A stretch of 64,000 nucleotides of DNA from UBA1450 sp964452355 (GTDB lineage: Bacteria > Patescibacteriota > Microgenomatia > UBA1406 > GWC2-37-13), in assembly GCA_964452355.1 (NCBI GenBank), contig CAYVKV010000002.1:62001-126000 (forward strand), given 5' to 3'. Below, one piece after another: positions 41,459-50,747 of the stretch. The notes under the pieces are model-generated. The model had not been told where the DNA came from, made no database searches, and worked only from the letters and a program-made list of their open reading frames with translations. The position numbers were made by a program, and so were the translations under genes. Numbering within the stretch: the stretch's first letter is position 1; every line of letters begins with the position of its first letter.

Positions 41459-42892
41459 ATGAAAAAAAAAGATATATTGATACTTGCGATAATAGTAATT
41501 ATTGGTCTTGCTCTTCGCATTTATAAAATCGATACGCCTCTTGCAGATCTTCACTCCTGGAGGCAAGTTGACACAGCCGCAGTTGCTCGGAATTTTACTC
41601 GTGATGGTTTTAATCTATTAAAACCTGTTTATGATGATCTCTCAAGTATTCAGACCGGGATTGAAAATCCTCTCGGCATACGTATGGTTGAATTTCCTAT
41701 CTATAACGCAATATTTGCTTTTTTTTATAGGTATTTGCCGATTGTTTCACTTGAGATATATGGTCGACTCACCTCTGCGCTATTTTCACTCATTACCATT
41801 GCCGTACTATATTATTTTGCTCTGAAGGAAAAAAACAGAACTGCCGCAATCGCTACAGCCGGGATATATGCGATATTTCCCTTCTTCGTATTTTTTTCTC
41901 GAGTCATTCTTCCCGAATCTACGGCAGTAGCATTCATGATGCTCTCTTTGTTTTTTCTTTATATTGGATTATCTGAAAAAAAGAAATCAATTCTTTATCT
42001 CATTTCTGGTGGAGTATTTTTTGCACTTTCTCTTTTGTCCAAGCCCACCACAGTTTTTTATTCGTTTGCAGTTGTATATTTATTTCTCCGTACCTATAAA
42101 TTTGAAGTCTTTAAAAAATGGCAGCCATACGTATTTTTTATTATTGGATCGGTACCCTTTGTCCTATGGAGAATGTATATCTTACAGTTTCCTGAAGGAA
42201 TTCCCGCAAGCGCCTGGTTACTTACTCAGGTAAATACATTTGAAGGACCAAAAGAAATATTTTTTCGTCCGGCATTTTTTCGATGGATGTTCATGGAGCG
42301 AATTGGAACCTTGATTTTTGGTATTTATGGCACCGCATTTTTCATTCTCGGCGTAGTAGGTAAGTATAAAAACTTTTTTCTCCATAGCATTCTCTTCTCA
42401 GGACTCGTATATATCTTTACTTTTCAAGGAGGAAATGTCCAGCACGAGTATTATCAAACAATTGCCTTACCAATGTTTGCACTTATTGCAGGAGTTGGCG
42501 TAGCAAATATATTTGAAATTCCTTCTAAATACATTCACCAGATTATTTTGTATCCGACTGTTTTTATCGTTTTCCTCTTTAGTGGATTATTTTCTTATTA
42601 TAAAGTTAAGGATTTTTATGTATATCCAAATGATCTTCCGCAAATTGCAGAGCTTATTAAAACCTTTACCGCTCCTGGAGACAAAATAGTGACCGATAGA
42701 AGCGGAGACACAACACTATTATACTTATCAGACAGAAAAGGAGCTCCGGCAGTCTATAAGAGCATAGAAGAACTCACCGAACTTGGATATACGTATCTTG
42801 TCACCTCAAACGAAGGCATGAAAGAAGATTTAAAATCAAGAGGTCTTGAGATTGTCATTGAAACTGATCTCTATCTCATGGTGAAACTGTAA
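41459..42892 (+). CDS. glycosyltransferase family 39-like (PMT/ArnT) membrane protein
   Basis: 477 residues with about eleven hydrophobic segments. The first outer loop carries DLHSWRQVDTAAVARNFTRD at about 34-53, including the acidic residue used by GT-C enzymes of the PMT/ArnT class, and VEFPIYNAIFAFFYRYLP follows. The C-terminal 80 residues are soluble (DLPQIAELIKTFTAPGDKIV). Such enzymes use polyprenyl-phosphate sugars to glycosylate proteins or lipids outside the cell. Eighteen bases after the ligase gene. Confidence 0.83.
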   Translation: MKKKDILILAIIVIIGLALRIYKIDTPLADLHSWRQVDTAAVARNFTRDGFNLLKPVYDDLSSIQTGIENPLGIRMVEFPIYNAIFAFFYRYLPIVSLEIYGRLTSALFSLITIAVLYYFALKEKNRTAAIATAGIYAIFPFFVFFSRVILPESTAVAFMMLSLFFLYIGLSEKKKSILYLISGGVFFALSLLSKPTTVFYSFAVVYLFLRTYKFEVFKKWQPYVFFIIGSVPFVLWRMYILQFPEGIPASAWLLTQVNTFEGPKEIFFRPAFFRWMFMERIGTLIFGIYGTAFFILGVVGKYKNFFLHSILFSGLVYIFTFQGGNVQHEYYQTIALPMFALIAGVGVANIFEIPSKYIHQIILYPTVFIVFLFSGLFSYYKVKDFYVYPNDLPQIAELIKTFTAPGDKIVTDRSGDTTLLYLSDRKGAPAVYKSIEELTELGYTYLVTSNEGMKEDLKSRGLEIVIETDLYLMVKL

Positions 42893-42900
42893 AACATAGT

Positions 42901-44100
42901 ATGAATATTTTGATGCTCACTCCATATCTTCCCTACCCTCCAGCGTCTGGTGGACAAATTCGCACTCATTATCTACTCAAATATCTTGCGAGAAATCACT
43001 CTATCACATTAGTTGCCCTGTACAAAGATGAGAATGAAAAGCAATACGCAAAACACCTTCGGTCCTATTGTTCTGAAATTCATCTCTGTAAAAGAGCAAG
43101 TAAACCATGGCGACCCACAATCATTGCAAAAGCGGCATTCACCAATCAGCCCTTTTTGATTGTGAGAAACTTTTCTCAAGAAGCATCAGACACTATTCGA
43201 TCACTCCTTAAAGAAAAAACGTTTGATGTAATTCATGCAGAAACGTTTTACATCATGCCGCATATTCCAAAAACATTGACTCCTATTCTCCTCGTCGAAC
43301 AAACAATTGAGTATAAGGTGTACCAACATTTCACCTCTTCTCTCCCATCACTCCTTCGACTTCCCCTTCATCTTGATATCATAAAACTCAAGTACTGGGA
43401 AAAATACTATTGGAAAAAAGCAGATCTTGTCGCAACAGTCTCGGAGTTCGACAAAAATGAAATAAAACGACTTGAACCAAGTATAGAACCGAAAGTAATC
43501 CCCAATGGAGCAGGAGATGAGATGTTTGTAAAAAAACTTCCATCAAAAGAGCTTTCAAAACCAAAACTATTATTTCTTGGTAATTTCTTTTGGCTTCAAA
43601 ATGTGGAGGCTGCAAAATACCTGATAGAATCAATACATCCTCTTCTTGAAAAAGCAATTCCTCAGTTTGAACTCATAATTGCCGGACAAAACGCTGGGGG
43701 TAAAATCGATTCATCGCAGAAAAAAAACATTACCATCCTTGACCTTGATCCGGCAGATGAAACGATTGTAAAGAAACTGTACCATTCAGCAACGCTCTTT
43801 ATTGCACCAATATTTGGTCCTGGGGGAACACGTCTCAAAATTCTTGCGAGTATGGCGTCGGGCCTTCCCGTAGTTTCAACCCGGGTAGGCGTTGAGGGAT
43901 TAGGAATTCAAGATAATAAGCACGCAGTGATCGCCCAGTCTCCAGAAGAATTTGTAACACAGATTCAAAAAATATTATCTGACGAAGTGTTGTACAAAAA
44001 GATACAAAAGAATGCATTTGAACTAGTATCAGAAAATTTTAGCTGGGAATCAATTGCAAAAAAACTTGAAAACGTATATCGGAATATTACAAAAACTTAA
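42901..44100 (+). CDS. glycosyltransferase family 4
   Basis: 399 residues, GT-B fold. Seen: ILMLTPYLPYPPASGGQIRT at residues 3-22, where GG forms the donor/acceptor loop, DVIHAETFYIMPHI, LVATVSEFDKNEIKRL, KLLFLGNFFWLQNVEAAKYL, and IAPIFGPGGTRLKILASMAS, the donor-sugar loop with the usual glutamate position replaced by the GGTRLKxLExMA type (here LASMAS). Cytoplasmic, likely adds sugars to the lipid-linked unit. Eight bases after the GT39-like gene. Confidence 0.9.
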   Translation: MNILMLTPYLPYPPASGGQIRTHYLLKYLARNHSITLVALYKDENEKQYAKHLRSYCSEIHLCKRASKPWRPTIIAKAAFTNQPFLIVRNFSQEASDTIRSLLKEKTFDVIHAETFYIMPHIPKTLTPILLVEQTIEYKVYQHFTSSLPSLLRLPLHLDIIKLKYWEKYYWKKADLVATVSEFDKNEIKRLEPSIEPKVIPNGAGDEMFVKKLPSKELSKPKLLFLGNFFWLQNVEAAKYLIESIHPLLEKAIPQFELIIAGQNAGGKIDSSQKKNITILDLDPADETIVKKLYHSATLFIAPIFGPGGTRLKILASMASGLPVVSTRVGVEGLGIQDNKHAVIAQSPEEFVTQIQKILSDEVLYKKIQKNAFELVSENFSWESIAKKLENVYRNITKT

Positions 44101-44110
44101 TTAATTACAG

Positions 44111-45232
44111 ATGAAAATTGGCATTGATATTTCACAAATTGCATACAAGGGTACGGGCGTTTCTCGCTTTACTGAAGGGCTGGTCCGGTCAATTCTCGAC
44201 AATAATAAGCAACATGAGTGGACATTTTTTTTCTCTTCATTTCGCAATACTTTAGATCCTTCACTTAAAGATAAAATTATTGCCCGTCAACATGGGTTGA
44301 TAACACTTCCTGTTCCTTTAGCGTTACTATCCCTATTTAATAATGATCTCCGCTTTATCGCTAAACATATAACCAATAACTCAAAACAATTGACCAAACT
44401 TGACTGGTTTATAACGTCAGATTGGATTGAGTTTCCGATGCCGTGTAAAAAGGCGACGATCGTCCACGATCTTGTCTTTAAAAAATATCCACGAACAGTG
44501 CATCCAACAATTTTACGCGCTCAAGAGACGCGCTTTAAATTTATAACAAAAGAGACGAAAGCTATTTTCACCGACTCTCAGGCTACTACCCATGACCTTC
44601 AACAAGTATTTGACATTGACCCGTCAAGAACAGTGATCAACTATCCCGGTGTAGACGTACTACCGCCTCTGTCAAGTTTGCAGCAAAAAAATCATCTTGA
44701 AAAATTTGACATCTCAAAACCATATATTTTATCGGTCGGCAAACAGGAGCCAAGAAAAAATATCCAAAAACTCATTGACGCTTTTCTAAAAATGAAAAAA
44801 TCTAGCCAATCTCTTCAACTTATTATTGTTGGACCAGATGGTTGGGACATGGCAAAAGAAAAATCAAACGGTACAATAAAATTTATTGGCTATGTTTCAG
44901 ATGAAGAGCTTGCTACGCTATACACAAATGCGCTCTGCTTTGTATATCCATCATTATATGAGGGATTTGGCTACCCAATCATTGAAGCGATGAAATATGG
45001 ATGTCCGGTTGCGACGAGCAATACGTCTTCCATGCCAGAAGTTGCCGGTGACGCAGCGGTATTTTTTGATCCACAGAGCGACCAATCAATTCAAAGTACG
45101 CTTGAACAGATTACGACCTCAGAAAAATTGCGTACTGAACTTTCAAAAAAGGGATTGCTCCAATCGCAGAAGTTTACCTGGAAAAATTATTATAATATTC
45201 TTATTCATTCGCTTGAGGACAATAATACTTAA
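44111..45232 (+). CDS. glycosyltransferase family 4 (paralogue 1)
   Basis: 373 residues. Seen: MKIGIDISQIAYKGTGVSRF at the start, KKATIVHDLVFKKYP, AIFTDSQATTHDLQQVF, PYILSVGKQEPRKNIQKLI and PSLYEGFGYPIIEAMKYGCP with the EGFGxPxxEAM donor motif. Similar throughout to the next gene, so the pair looks like an old tandem duplication, now well diverged. Sugar specificity unknown. Short AT-rich spacers without ribosome-binding sites separate it from its neighbours. Confidence 0.91.
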   Translation: MKIGIDISQIAYKGTGVSRFTEGLVRSILDNNKQHEWTFFFSSFRNTLDPSLKDKIIARQHGLITLPVPLALLSLFNNDLRFIAKHITNNSKQLTKLDWFITSDWIEFPMPCKKATIVHDLVFKKYPRTVHPTILRAQETRFKFITKETKAIFTDSQATTHDLQQVFDIDPSRTVINYPGVDVLPPLSSLQQKNHLEKFDISKPYILSVGKQEPRKNIQKLIDAFLKMKKSSQSLQLIIVGPDGWDMAKEKSNGTIKFIGYVSDEELATLYTNALCFVYPSLYEGFGYPIIEAMKYGCPVATSNTSSMPEVAGDAAVFFDPQSDQSIQSTLEQITTSEKLRTELSKKGLLQSQKFTWKNYYNILIHSLEDNNT

Positions 45233-45245
45233 TTAAATTACGAAT

Positions 45246-46358
45246 ATGAATATTGGCATAGATGGAAATGAAGCAAATGTAGAGAAGCATGTTGGCGTTT
45301 CCGTTTATACTCTGGAACTTCTGAAACATTTTGCAAAGCTCAAGCGGGATGACGTAAGATTCACTGTATTTCTCCGCGACGAACCAAGCGTATGTATGCC
45401 AAAAGAACATGGTGGCTTCACCTATGAAGTGATTCCTGCAAAAGTCCTGTGGTCTCAAATATTCCTCCCCTATCATCTTATGTTTCGCTCCGACATTGAT
45501 GTTTTCTTTGCTCCCGCGCATTATGCACCACGGTTCTTGAAGCAGCCAGTAGTTGTAACTATTCACGACTTGTCCTATATAAAATATCCGCAAGAATTTC
45601 TTAAAAAAGATTTATATAAGCTCAATAATTGGACAAAATACTCAGTCATGAAGGCGAAGAAAGTAATCGCTGTTTCAAAGACAACAAAAAAAGATATTCT
45701 CAACACCTTTCAACTTCCTGAAGAAAATGTTGCCGTTGTTTACAATGGCTTTAGTAAAACAAATATTTCAACAAAATCATCACAGGATGTATTGAAAAAA
45801 TATGAACTGAATCAAAAAAAATATATCTTATATGTCGGGACGCTTCAACCACGAAAAAATATTTCAACTTTAATAGAGGCATATAATGAATTGAGGAAAA
45901 AACATTCTGAATTTAAACTCGTCCTTGTTGGGAAAAAAGGATGGTTGTTTGAGGAAATATACGAAAAAGTTCAGGAACTTAATCTTGAGGAACAAGTCAT
46001 TTTTACCGGATTTGAGTCAGACGAAGCGCTCATCACCCTCTATAAAAATGCGCTTTGTTTTGTACTCCCCTCATTTTATGAAGGATTTGGCATACCATTA
46101 CTTGAAGCAATGAGCGCCGGATGTCCCGTTGTTGCATCACATGCCTCAAGCCTGCCAGAAATAGGAGGTGAAGCAGCTCTTTATTTTGATCCGAGTGACA
46201 AGAATGACCTTCTCGAAAAGCTTGAAAAATTAATGAATGATTCACAGCTTTATTCGACATTAGTTGCTGAAGGGCAAAAGCGAGTCAAAGAATTTTCTTG
46301 GGTAAAATGTGCAGAGGAAACATTATCTCTTCTCATAAACGCTTGTAAAAAGTATTAA
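45246..46358 (+). CDS. glycosyltransferase family 4 (paralogue 2)
   Basis: 370 residues. Seen: MNIGIDGNEANVEKHVGVSV, PVVVTIHDLSYIKYPQEF, KVIAVSKTTKKDIL, YILYVGTLQPRKNISTLIEA and PSFYEGFGIPLLEAMSAGCP. Same layout as the gene before it and probably acts in the same glycan pathway, adding a different sugar. Six bases separate it from the FemABX-family gene. Confidence 0.91.
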   Translation: MNIGIDGNEANVEKHVGVSVYTLELLKHFAKLKRDDVRFTVFLRDEPSVCMPKEHGGFTYEVIPAKVLWSQIFLPYHLMFRSDIDVFFAPAHYAPRFLKQPVVVTIHDLSYIKYPQEFLKKDLYKLNNWTKYSVMKAKKVIAVSKTTKKDILNTFQLPEENVAVVYNGFSKTNISTKSSQDVLKKYELNQKKYILYVGTLQPRKNISTLIEAYNELRKKHSEFKLVLVGKKGWLFEEIYEKVQELNLEEQVIFTGFESDEALITLYKNALCFVLPSFYEGFGIPLLEAMSAGCPVVASHASSLPEIGGEAALYFDPSDKNDLLEKLEKLMNDSQLYSTLVAEGQKRVKEFSWVKCAEETLSLLINACKKY

Positions 46359-46364
46359 ATAATT

Positions 46365-47342
46365 ATGGAATATAAAATCTTACCGGAACAATTTGATATC
46401 GCGATATTTAACAAATGTGCCAATCACCCGCTCCAAAGTTGGGAATGGGGCGAGGTTCGCAAAAAAACCGGCGTTGACGTTGTTCGTATTGGAAAATTTG
46501 AACAGGATACTCTTCAAGCAGTATTTACGATGACCATTCATCAGATACCACACACATCATACAAAATTGGATATATTCCAAGATCTATTCTTCCAACAAA
46601 TGGATTACTGGCATTTTTATCAGACTATGGCAAAGAGAGTCACCTTCTGTTTATCAAATTTGAACCATACGAATCTATGCCATTTGAAGCTCATCTGCCA
46701 AATGTAAGAAAATCTCCTCATCCACTGTTTCCGATATGGACACAGGTTCTTGATCTGACCCCTGATGAAGACACTCTATTGAACAATATGAAGTCTAAAA
46801 CACGCTATAACATTCGATTTGCTACACGCAAAGGAGTAACGGTGCGAGAACAATCTGATGATCAGGGATTTGAAGTATTTGCCAATCTCTATTTCAAAAC
46901 AACAAGCAGGCAGGAATACCGTGGACACAACCGCTCGTATCACCAGACCGTTTGGCATGGATTGAAAAATAATTATGCAAAAATATTGATTGCATATCAT
47001 AATGAGGTGCCTCTTGCGGCCTATGAACTTTTCATCTTTAAAGATCGGTTGTACTACCCGTATGGTGGGTCGTCCACTGAGCATCGTGATCTCATGGGTT
47101 CAAATCTTCTCATGTGGGAAGCAATAAAACATGGTAAAAAATGGGGTGCGAAAATATTTGACATGTGGGGGTCGCTTCCTCAAAACTATGATCGGAATGC
47201 AAAATGGTCAGGATTTACTCGATTTAAAGAAGGGTATGGGACACAGTTTGTGCAGCTCGTCGGAAGCTATGATTTGGTGATAAATCAACTATTGTACCCA
47301 ATATACAACATTGCATTCGCTATTCGAAACCGTCTTATCTAA
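46365..47342 (+). CDS. FemABX-family aminoacyltransferase
   Basis: 325 residues, two-lobed GNAT-type fold. Seen: HPLQSWEWGEVRKKTGVDVV near 22-41, PIWTQVLDLTPDEDTLLNNM, KSKTRYNIRFATRKGVTVRE (about 143-162), RQEYRGHNRSYHQTVW, YYPYGGSSTEHRDLMGSNLL, and FDMWGSLPQNYD. Members transfer amino acids from aminoacyl-tRNA to the stem peptide of lipid II, forming branches. Placed last in the glycan cluster, so an alternative is aminoacylation or peptide modification of the surface glycan. Ends five bases from the convergent lon. Confidence 0.88.
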   Translation: MEYKILPEQFDIAIFNKCANHPLQSWEWGEVRKKTGVDVVRIGKFEQDTLQAVFTMTIHQIPHTSYKIGYIPRSILPTNGLLAFLSDYGKESHLLFIKFEPYESMPFEAHLPNVRKSPHPLFPIWTQVLDLTPDEDTLLNNMKSKTRYNIRFATRKGVTVREQSDDQGFEVFANLYFKTTSRQEYRGHNRSYHQTVWHGLKNNYAKILIAYHNEVPLAAYELFIFKDRLYYPYGGSSTEHRDLMGSNLLMWEAIKHGKKWGAKIFDMWGSLPQNYDRNAKWSGFTRFKEGYGTQFVQLVGSYDLVINQLLYPIYNIAFAIRNRLI

Positions 47343-47346
47343 GCTT

Positions 47347-49812
47347 TTATTTCTTCTGTTTCGCTTCCTTACTTATTTTCTTTGATCGTTTATCAATAAA
47401 TTCTTTCTTCTTTGTCGGAAAAATAAGAGCTGCATCGAGCACATCATCGATGCGACTTGCAAAAATGAAATTCAGATCTTTCTTTACTTTGTCTGGAATA
47501 TCGACCAGATCCTTTTTATTATCCATGGGGATGATCACTGTTTTAATTTTTGCTCGATGTGCGGCAATTACTTTTTCTTTCAGACCCCCAATTTCGGTTA
47601 CTCGTCCGCGAAGCGTGATCTCTCCGGTCATCGCAACATCTCTTTTTACCGGTGTGCCGGTAAGTGATGATATCATCGAAGTAACGATCGACACCCCCGC
47701 AGATGGTCCATCTTTTGGTACCGCACCTTCTGGGACATGCACATGAATATCAATATCACTATAAAATTTCTCTTCAAGTTTGAACATATCCCAGCGTGCT
47801 CGAATATAGGTCAGGGCAGCTTGACATGATTCCTTCATAACATCTCCAAGATTTCCCGTCAAGGTGAGCGAGCCTTTCCCCGGCATATTGGCAACTTCAA
47901 TAAATAGAATATCTCCCCCCGCTTGTGTCCATGCAAGCCCTGTGGTAATGCCAACGGTATCCTTATCTTCAATCATTGATTCGGAATATTTAAACGGCCC
48001 CAAATATTTCTGAGTTTCGGCCGTTGCAATGATTTTTTTCTTTCCCTTAATTTTTTCCTCAACAATGTCACGAGCCACCTTTCGAAATACAGTAGCAACT
48101 TGACGTTCAAGCTCACGAACTCCCGCTTCTCTTGTATATCTTCGAGTTATTATTCGAAGCGCTCCATCAGACAGTCCAATTTTATCCTGAGAAATGTGAT
48201 GCACTCGCAGTTGCTTTGGAATAAGATAATTTTTTGCAATGTTAAATTTCTCATCTTCCGTATATCCTGCAAAATGAATTATTTCAAGTCGATCACGAAG
48301 TGCATCAGGTATCGTATCAAGAATATTTGCCGTTGTGATGAAAAATACCTCGGACATATCAAAAGGAACCTCAAGATAATGGTCCGAGAATGCATGATTT
48401 TGCTCAGGGTCCAAAGCTTCAAGGAGAGCTGCAGATGGATCACCGCGATAATCATTGCCAATCTTATCAATTTCATCAAGCATAAAAACCGGGTTCTTCG
48501 TGCCAGCCTGCTTTATTCCTTGGATCATTCGACCGGGAAGAGCACCAACATAGGTTCGTCTATGACCACGAATTTCTGCTTCATCTCGTATCCCGCCTAA
48601 GGATATTTTGACGAATTCTCTTCCTTGCGCTCGTGCGATTGATTTTCCTAGAGAAGTTTTACCCACTCCCGGTGGTCCGACAAAACATAAAATGGAAGGT
48701 TGATGTTCATGTTTATTATTTGGCTTACTTGAATCGGGTTTCTTTTTTGCAGCCTTGTCTATCGCTTCATCTTGAATGCTTTTCAACTTCATGACGGCGA
48801 GAAACTCTATGATTCGTTCCTTGACTTTTTTCAGACCGAAATGATCTTCATCTAATATTTTTTCTGCAAGCTTTATATCTATATTTTGATCTGATGCATG
48901 ATTCCAAGGTATTTCAACAAGCCAATCCATGTATGATCGGATGTATGAAGCTTCGGGATTGTACTGCGACATTTGTGAAAGTCTTTTGAGTTCTTTTATT
49001 GCCTTTTTCTGTACATCCTCAGGCATCATTGCATCTTTTATTTTCTTTTTATATTCATTTACTTCAACATTGTCTCCCTTGTCACCAAGTTCCTCTTCGA
49101 TTGTTTTCATTTTTTCACGAAGAAACGTCTCCCGCATGTTTTTTTCAAATTTCTTTTGCGTTTTGTTTGAAATATTATGCTCAAGCTCGAGAACTTTAAT
49201 TTCTTTATTTATATATTCAACTTCCTTTTGCAATCGAATTATTAAATCGGTTTCTTCAAGAAGTTCTTGGCGTTCGCTGGTCTTAATGTCAACAATCATT
49301 GCAACCTGATTAGAAAAATTATGGGAAGATTGAATATTGAGAATATTCATGAGGAATACGAAGTCGATTGTTTTTCCAAGGTTAATCGCTTTTTTTACCT
49401 GACCAGAAATATACTTGACGACCGCAAGAATTTCTTCTGTTTCCTGAGAAGATTCTAATATTTCTGTCGCAGTAGCTGCAAGATATGGCTCGTTTTGGGA
49501 ATATGAGTCAATATGTACTTTGTAGAGCCCCTTAACCAGTGCATTGATCTGTCCTTTTTCACTTGTTGCTATCTTGTCAATTTGAGCAACAACTCCAATA
49601 TCATACAAGTCCTTTGACTCCGGATCTTCAAGATCTGCCTTCTTTTGCATAACAAGAATCACTTTTTTTTCAGTTTTCATCGCATACTTCATAGCGGCAA
49701 CACTTTTCTCGCGACCAAACACCAATACATTCTCCGCGGATGGAAATACAATTCCATCTCTGATTGCTACAACAGGGTATAGTTCATTTTTTTCCGAATT
49801 TATTTCAGACAT
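47347..49812 (-). CDS. lon: ATP-dependent protease La
   Basis: 821 residues. N-terminal LON substrate-binding domain to about 200 (YPVVAIRDGIVFPSAEN, with LF..P-type loop), coiled linker about 200-320 (LQKEVEYINKEIKVLELEHN), AAA+ module with Walker A GPPGVGKTSLGKSIARAQG near residue 378 and Walker B FMLDEIDKIG, pore segment ISLGGIRDEAEIRGHRRTYVG, and a serine protease domain with DGPSAGVSIV (catalytic Ser near 705) and the Lys in GLKEKVIAAHRAKI. A basic Lys-rich tail ends the protein. Single gene with a near-consensus promoter. Confidence 0.97.
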   Translation of the reverse strand: MSEINSEKNELYPVVAIRDGIVFPSAENVLVFGREKSVAAMKYAMKTEKKVILVMQKKADLEDPESKDLYDIGVVAQIDKIATSEKGQINALVKGLYKVHIDSYSQNEPYLAATATEILESSQETEEILAVVKYISGQVKKAINLGKTIDFVFLMNILNIQSSHNFSNQVAMIVDIKTSERQELLEETDLIIRLQKEVEYINKEIKVLELEHNISNKTQKKFEKNMRETFLREKMKTIEEELGDKGDNVEVNEYKKKIKDAMMPEDVQKKAIKELKRLSQMSQYNPEASYIRSYMDWLVEIPWNHASDQNIDIKLAEKILDEDHFGLKKVKERIIEFLAVMKLKSIQDEAIDKAAKKKPDSSKPNNKHEHQPSILCFVGPPGVGKTSLGKSIARAQGREFVKISLGGIRDEAEIRGHRRTYVGALPGRMIQGIKQAGTKNPVFMLDEIDKIGNDYRGDPSAALLEALDPEQNHAFSDHYLEVPFDMSEVFFITTANILDTIPDALRDRLEIIHFAGYTEDEKFNIAKNYLIPKQLRVHHISQDKIGLSDGALRIITRRYTREAGVRELERQVATVFRKVARDIVEEKIKGKKKIIATAETQKYLGPFKYSESMIEDKDTVGITTGLAWTQAGGDILFIEVANMPGKGSLTLTGNLGDVMKESCQAALTYIRARWDMFKLEEKFYSDIDIHVHVPEGAVPKDGPSAGVSIVTSMISSLTGTPVKRDVAMTGEITLRGRVTEIGGLKEKVIAAHRAKIKTVIIPMDNKKDLVDIPDKVKKDLNFIFASRIDDVLDAALIFPTKKKEFIDKRSKKISKEAKQKK

Positions 49813-49820
49813 ATCTTAGC

Positions 49821-49849
49821 AGTATATTAAATTGATTGCTAAAAGTCAA
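49821..49849 (-). promoter_or_regulatory. lon promoter TTGACT-17-TATACT
   Basis: Minus strand: -35 TTGACT (49844-49849), 17-base spacer, -10 TATACT (49821-49826), eight bases before the ATG at 49812. Strong match with a leaderless start predicted. Confidence 0.74.
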
Positions 49850-49872
49850 GATGTGTGAATTTGAGTTGAATT

Positions 49873-50718
49873 CTACACAAATGACGAAGTAAATGGTTCA
49901 AAATCAGTAAATCGTGCACGCTTAATCAGCGGAACCTCCAGTTGTGGAATATTCTCATGATACGCAGGCTTTTCTTCTCGATATAGTATCCCAAGTGGAT
50001 ACTTTTCTTCTTGCACTTCCATGCTCCTGGCTATCGCTTCTTTTTTATCGCCTGAGTTGTAGTCCTCAGCAAGCCTATAGGTATTTTTTAGATAATATTG
50101 ATAGGTATTTATTTTATTAAAAGTCACACAGGGTTGGAGAATATTAACGAGCGAAAACCCTTTGTGAGTGACCGCTGCTTTAATAATCTCAATAAGTGAA
50201 CGTGCATCACCAGCAAAGCCTTGCGCGACAAATGTCGCTCCTTGTGTAATTGCAAGGGCTAGTGGATTTACCGGAACTTCGATAATTCCCTGGGGAGTTG
50301 ATTTTGATTTGTAACCTTTTTTTGCCGTTGGTGCAACCTGTCCGGTCGTCAGTCCATACACCATATTATCGTGCACAATAACGGTTATGTCATGATTTCT
50401 ACGACAGGCATGGAGAAAATGCTTTCCCCCTTCTCCGTAGATTCCACCATCACCACCGATGACGATCGTATTCATATCATGATTTGCACATTTCATTCCG
50501 ACTGCCGTCGGTATTGATCTGCCGTGAAGCCCATGCGTCGCATAACCATTTATGAAATCATTCATGTTTCCCGAGCAACCAATATCAAAAGACATGAATA
50601 TCGTCGAAGGATCAAATCCAAGTTGTTCAAGAGCGGATTTAATCCCGACGCGAATTCCCCAGTCTCCGCAACCCGGACACCATGTTGGTGCATATCCATC
50701 AAACGATAAATCTGACAT
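49873..50718 (-). CDS. korB: 2-oxoacid:ferredoxin oxidoreductase, beta subunit
   Basis: Thiamine-diphosphate subunit of an enzyme that oxidatively decarboxylates a 2-oxoacid to acyl-CoA and reduces ferredoxin (or runs in reverse). 281 residues. Seen: PTWCPGCGDWGI (two cluster cysteines), FDIGCSGNMNDFINGYATHG with a third, LQPCVTF with the fourth, and the thiamine-diphosphate site GDGGIYGEGGKHFLHACRRN followed by NMVYGLTTGQ. Four cysteines suit one [4Fe-4S] cluster. Substrate (2-oxoglutarate, pyruvate or branched-chain) is not decided by sequence. Last gene of the suf-kor operon, 29 bases after korA. Confidence 0.92.
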   Translation of the reverse strand: MSDLSFDGYAPTWCPGCGDWGIRVGIKSALEQLGFDPSTIFMSFDIGCSGNMNDFINGYATHGLHGRSIPTAVGMKCANHDMNTIVIGGDGGIYGEGGKHFLHACRRNHDITVIVHDNMVYGLTTGQVAPTAKKGYKSKSTPQGIIEVPVNPLALAITQGATFVAQGFAGDARSLIEIIKAAVTHKGFSLVNILQPCVTFNKINTYQYYLKNTYRLAEDYNSGDKKEAIARSMEVQEEKYPLGILYREEKPAYHENIPQLEVPLIKRARFTDFEPFTSSFV

Positions 50719-50747
50719 GTTTTTTTGAAAAAGTATTAATAGTAATG

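Noticed and set aside
44111..46358. Assembly duplication of a GT4 gene
   Set aside because: The two genes share layout and motifs but differ at most residues, so they are diverged paralogues.
48100..48600. 166-codon open frame on the plus strand
   Set aside because: It lies entirely antisense to lon, whose AAA+ and protease motifs are certain; its translation is Cys/Lys/Ile-rich without recognisable motifs.
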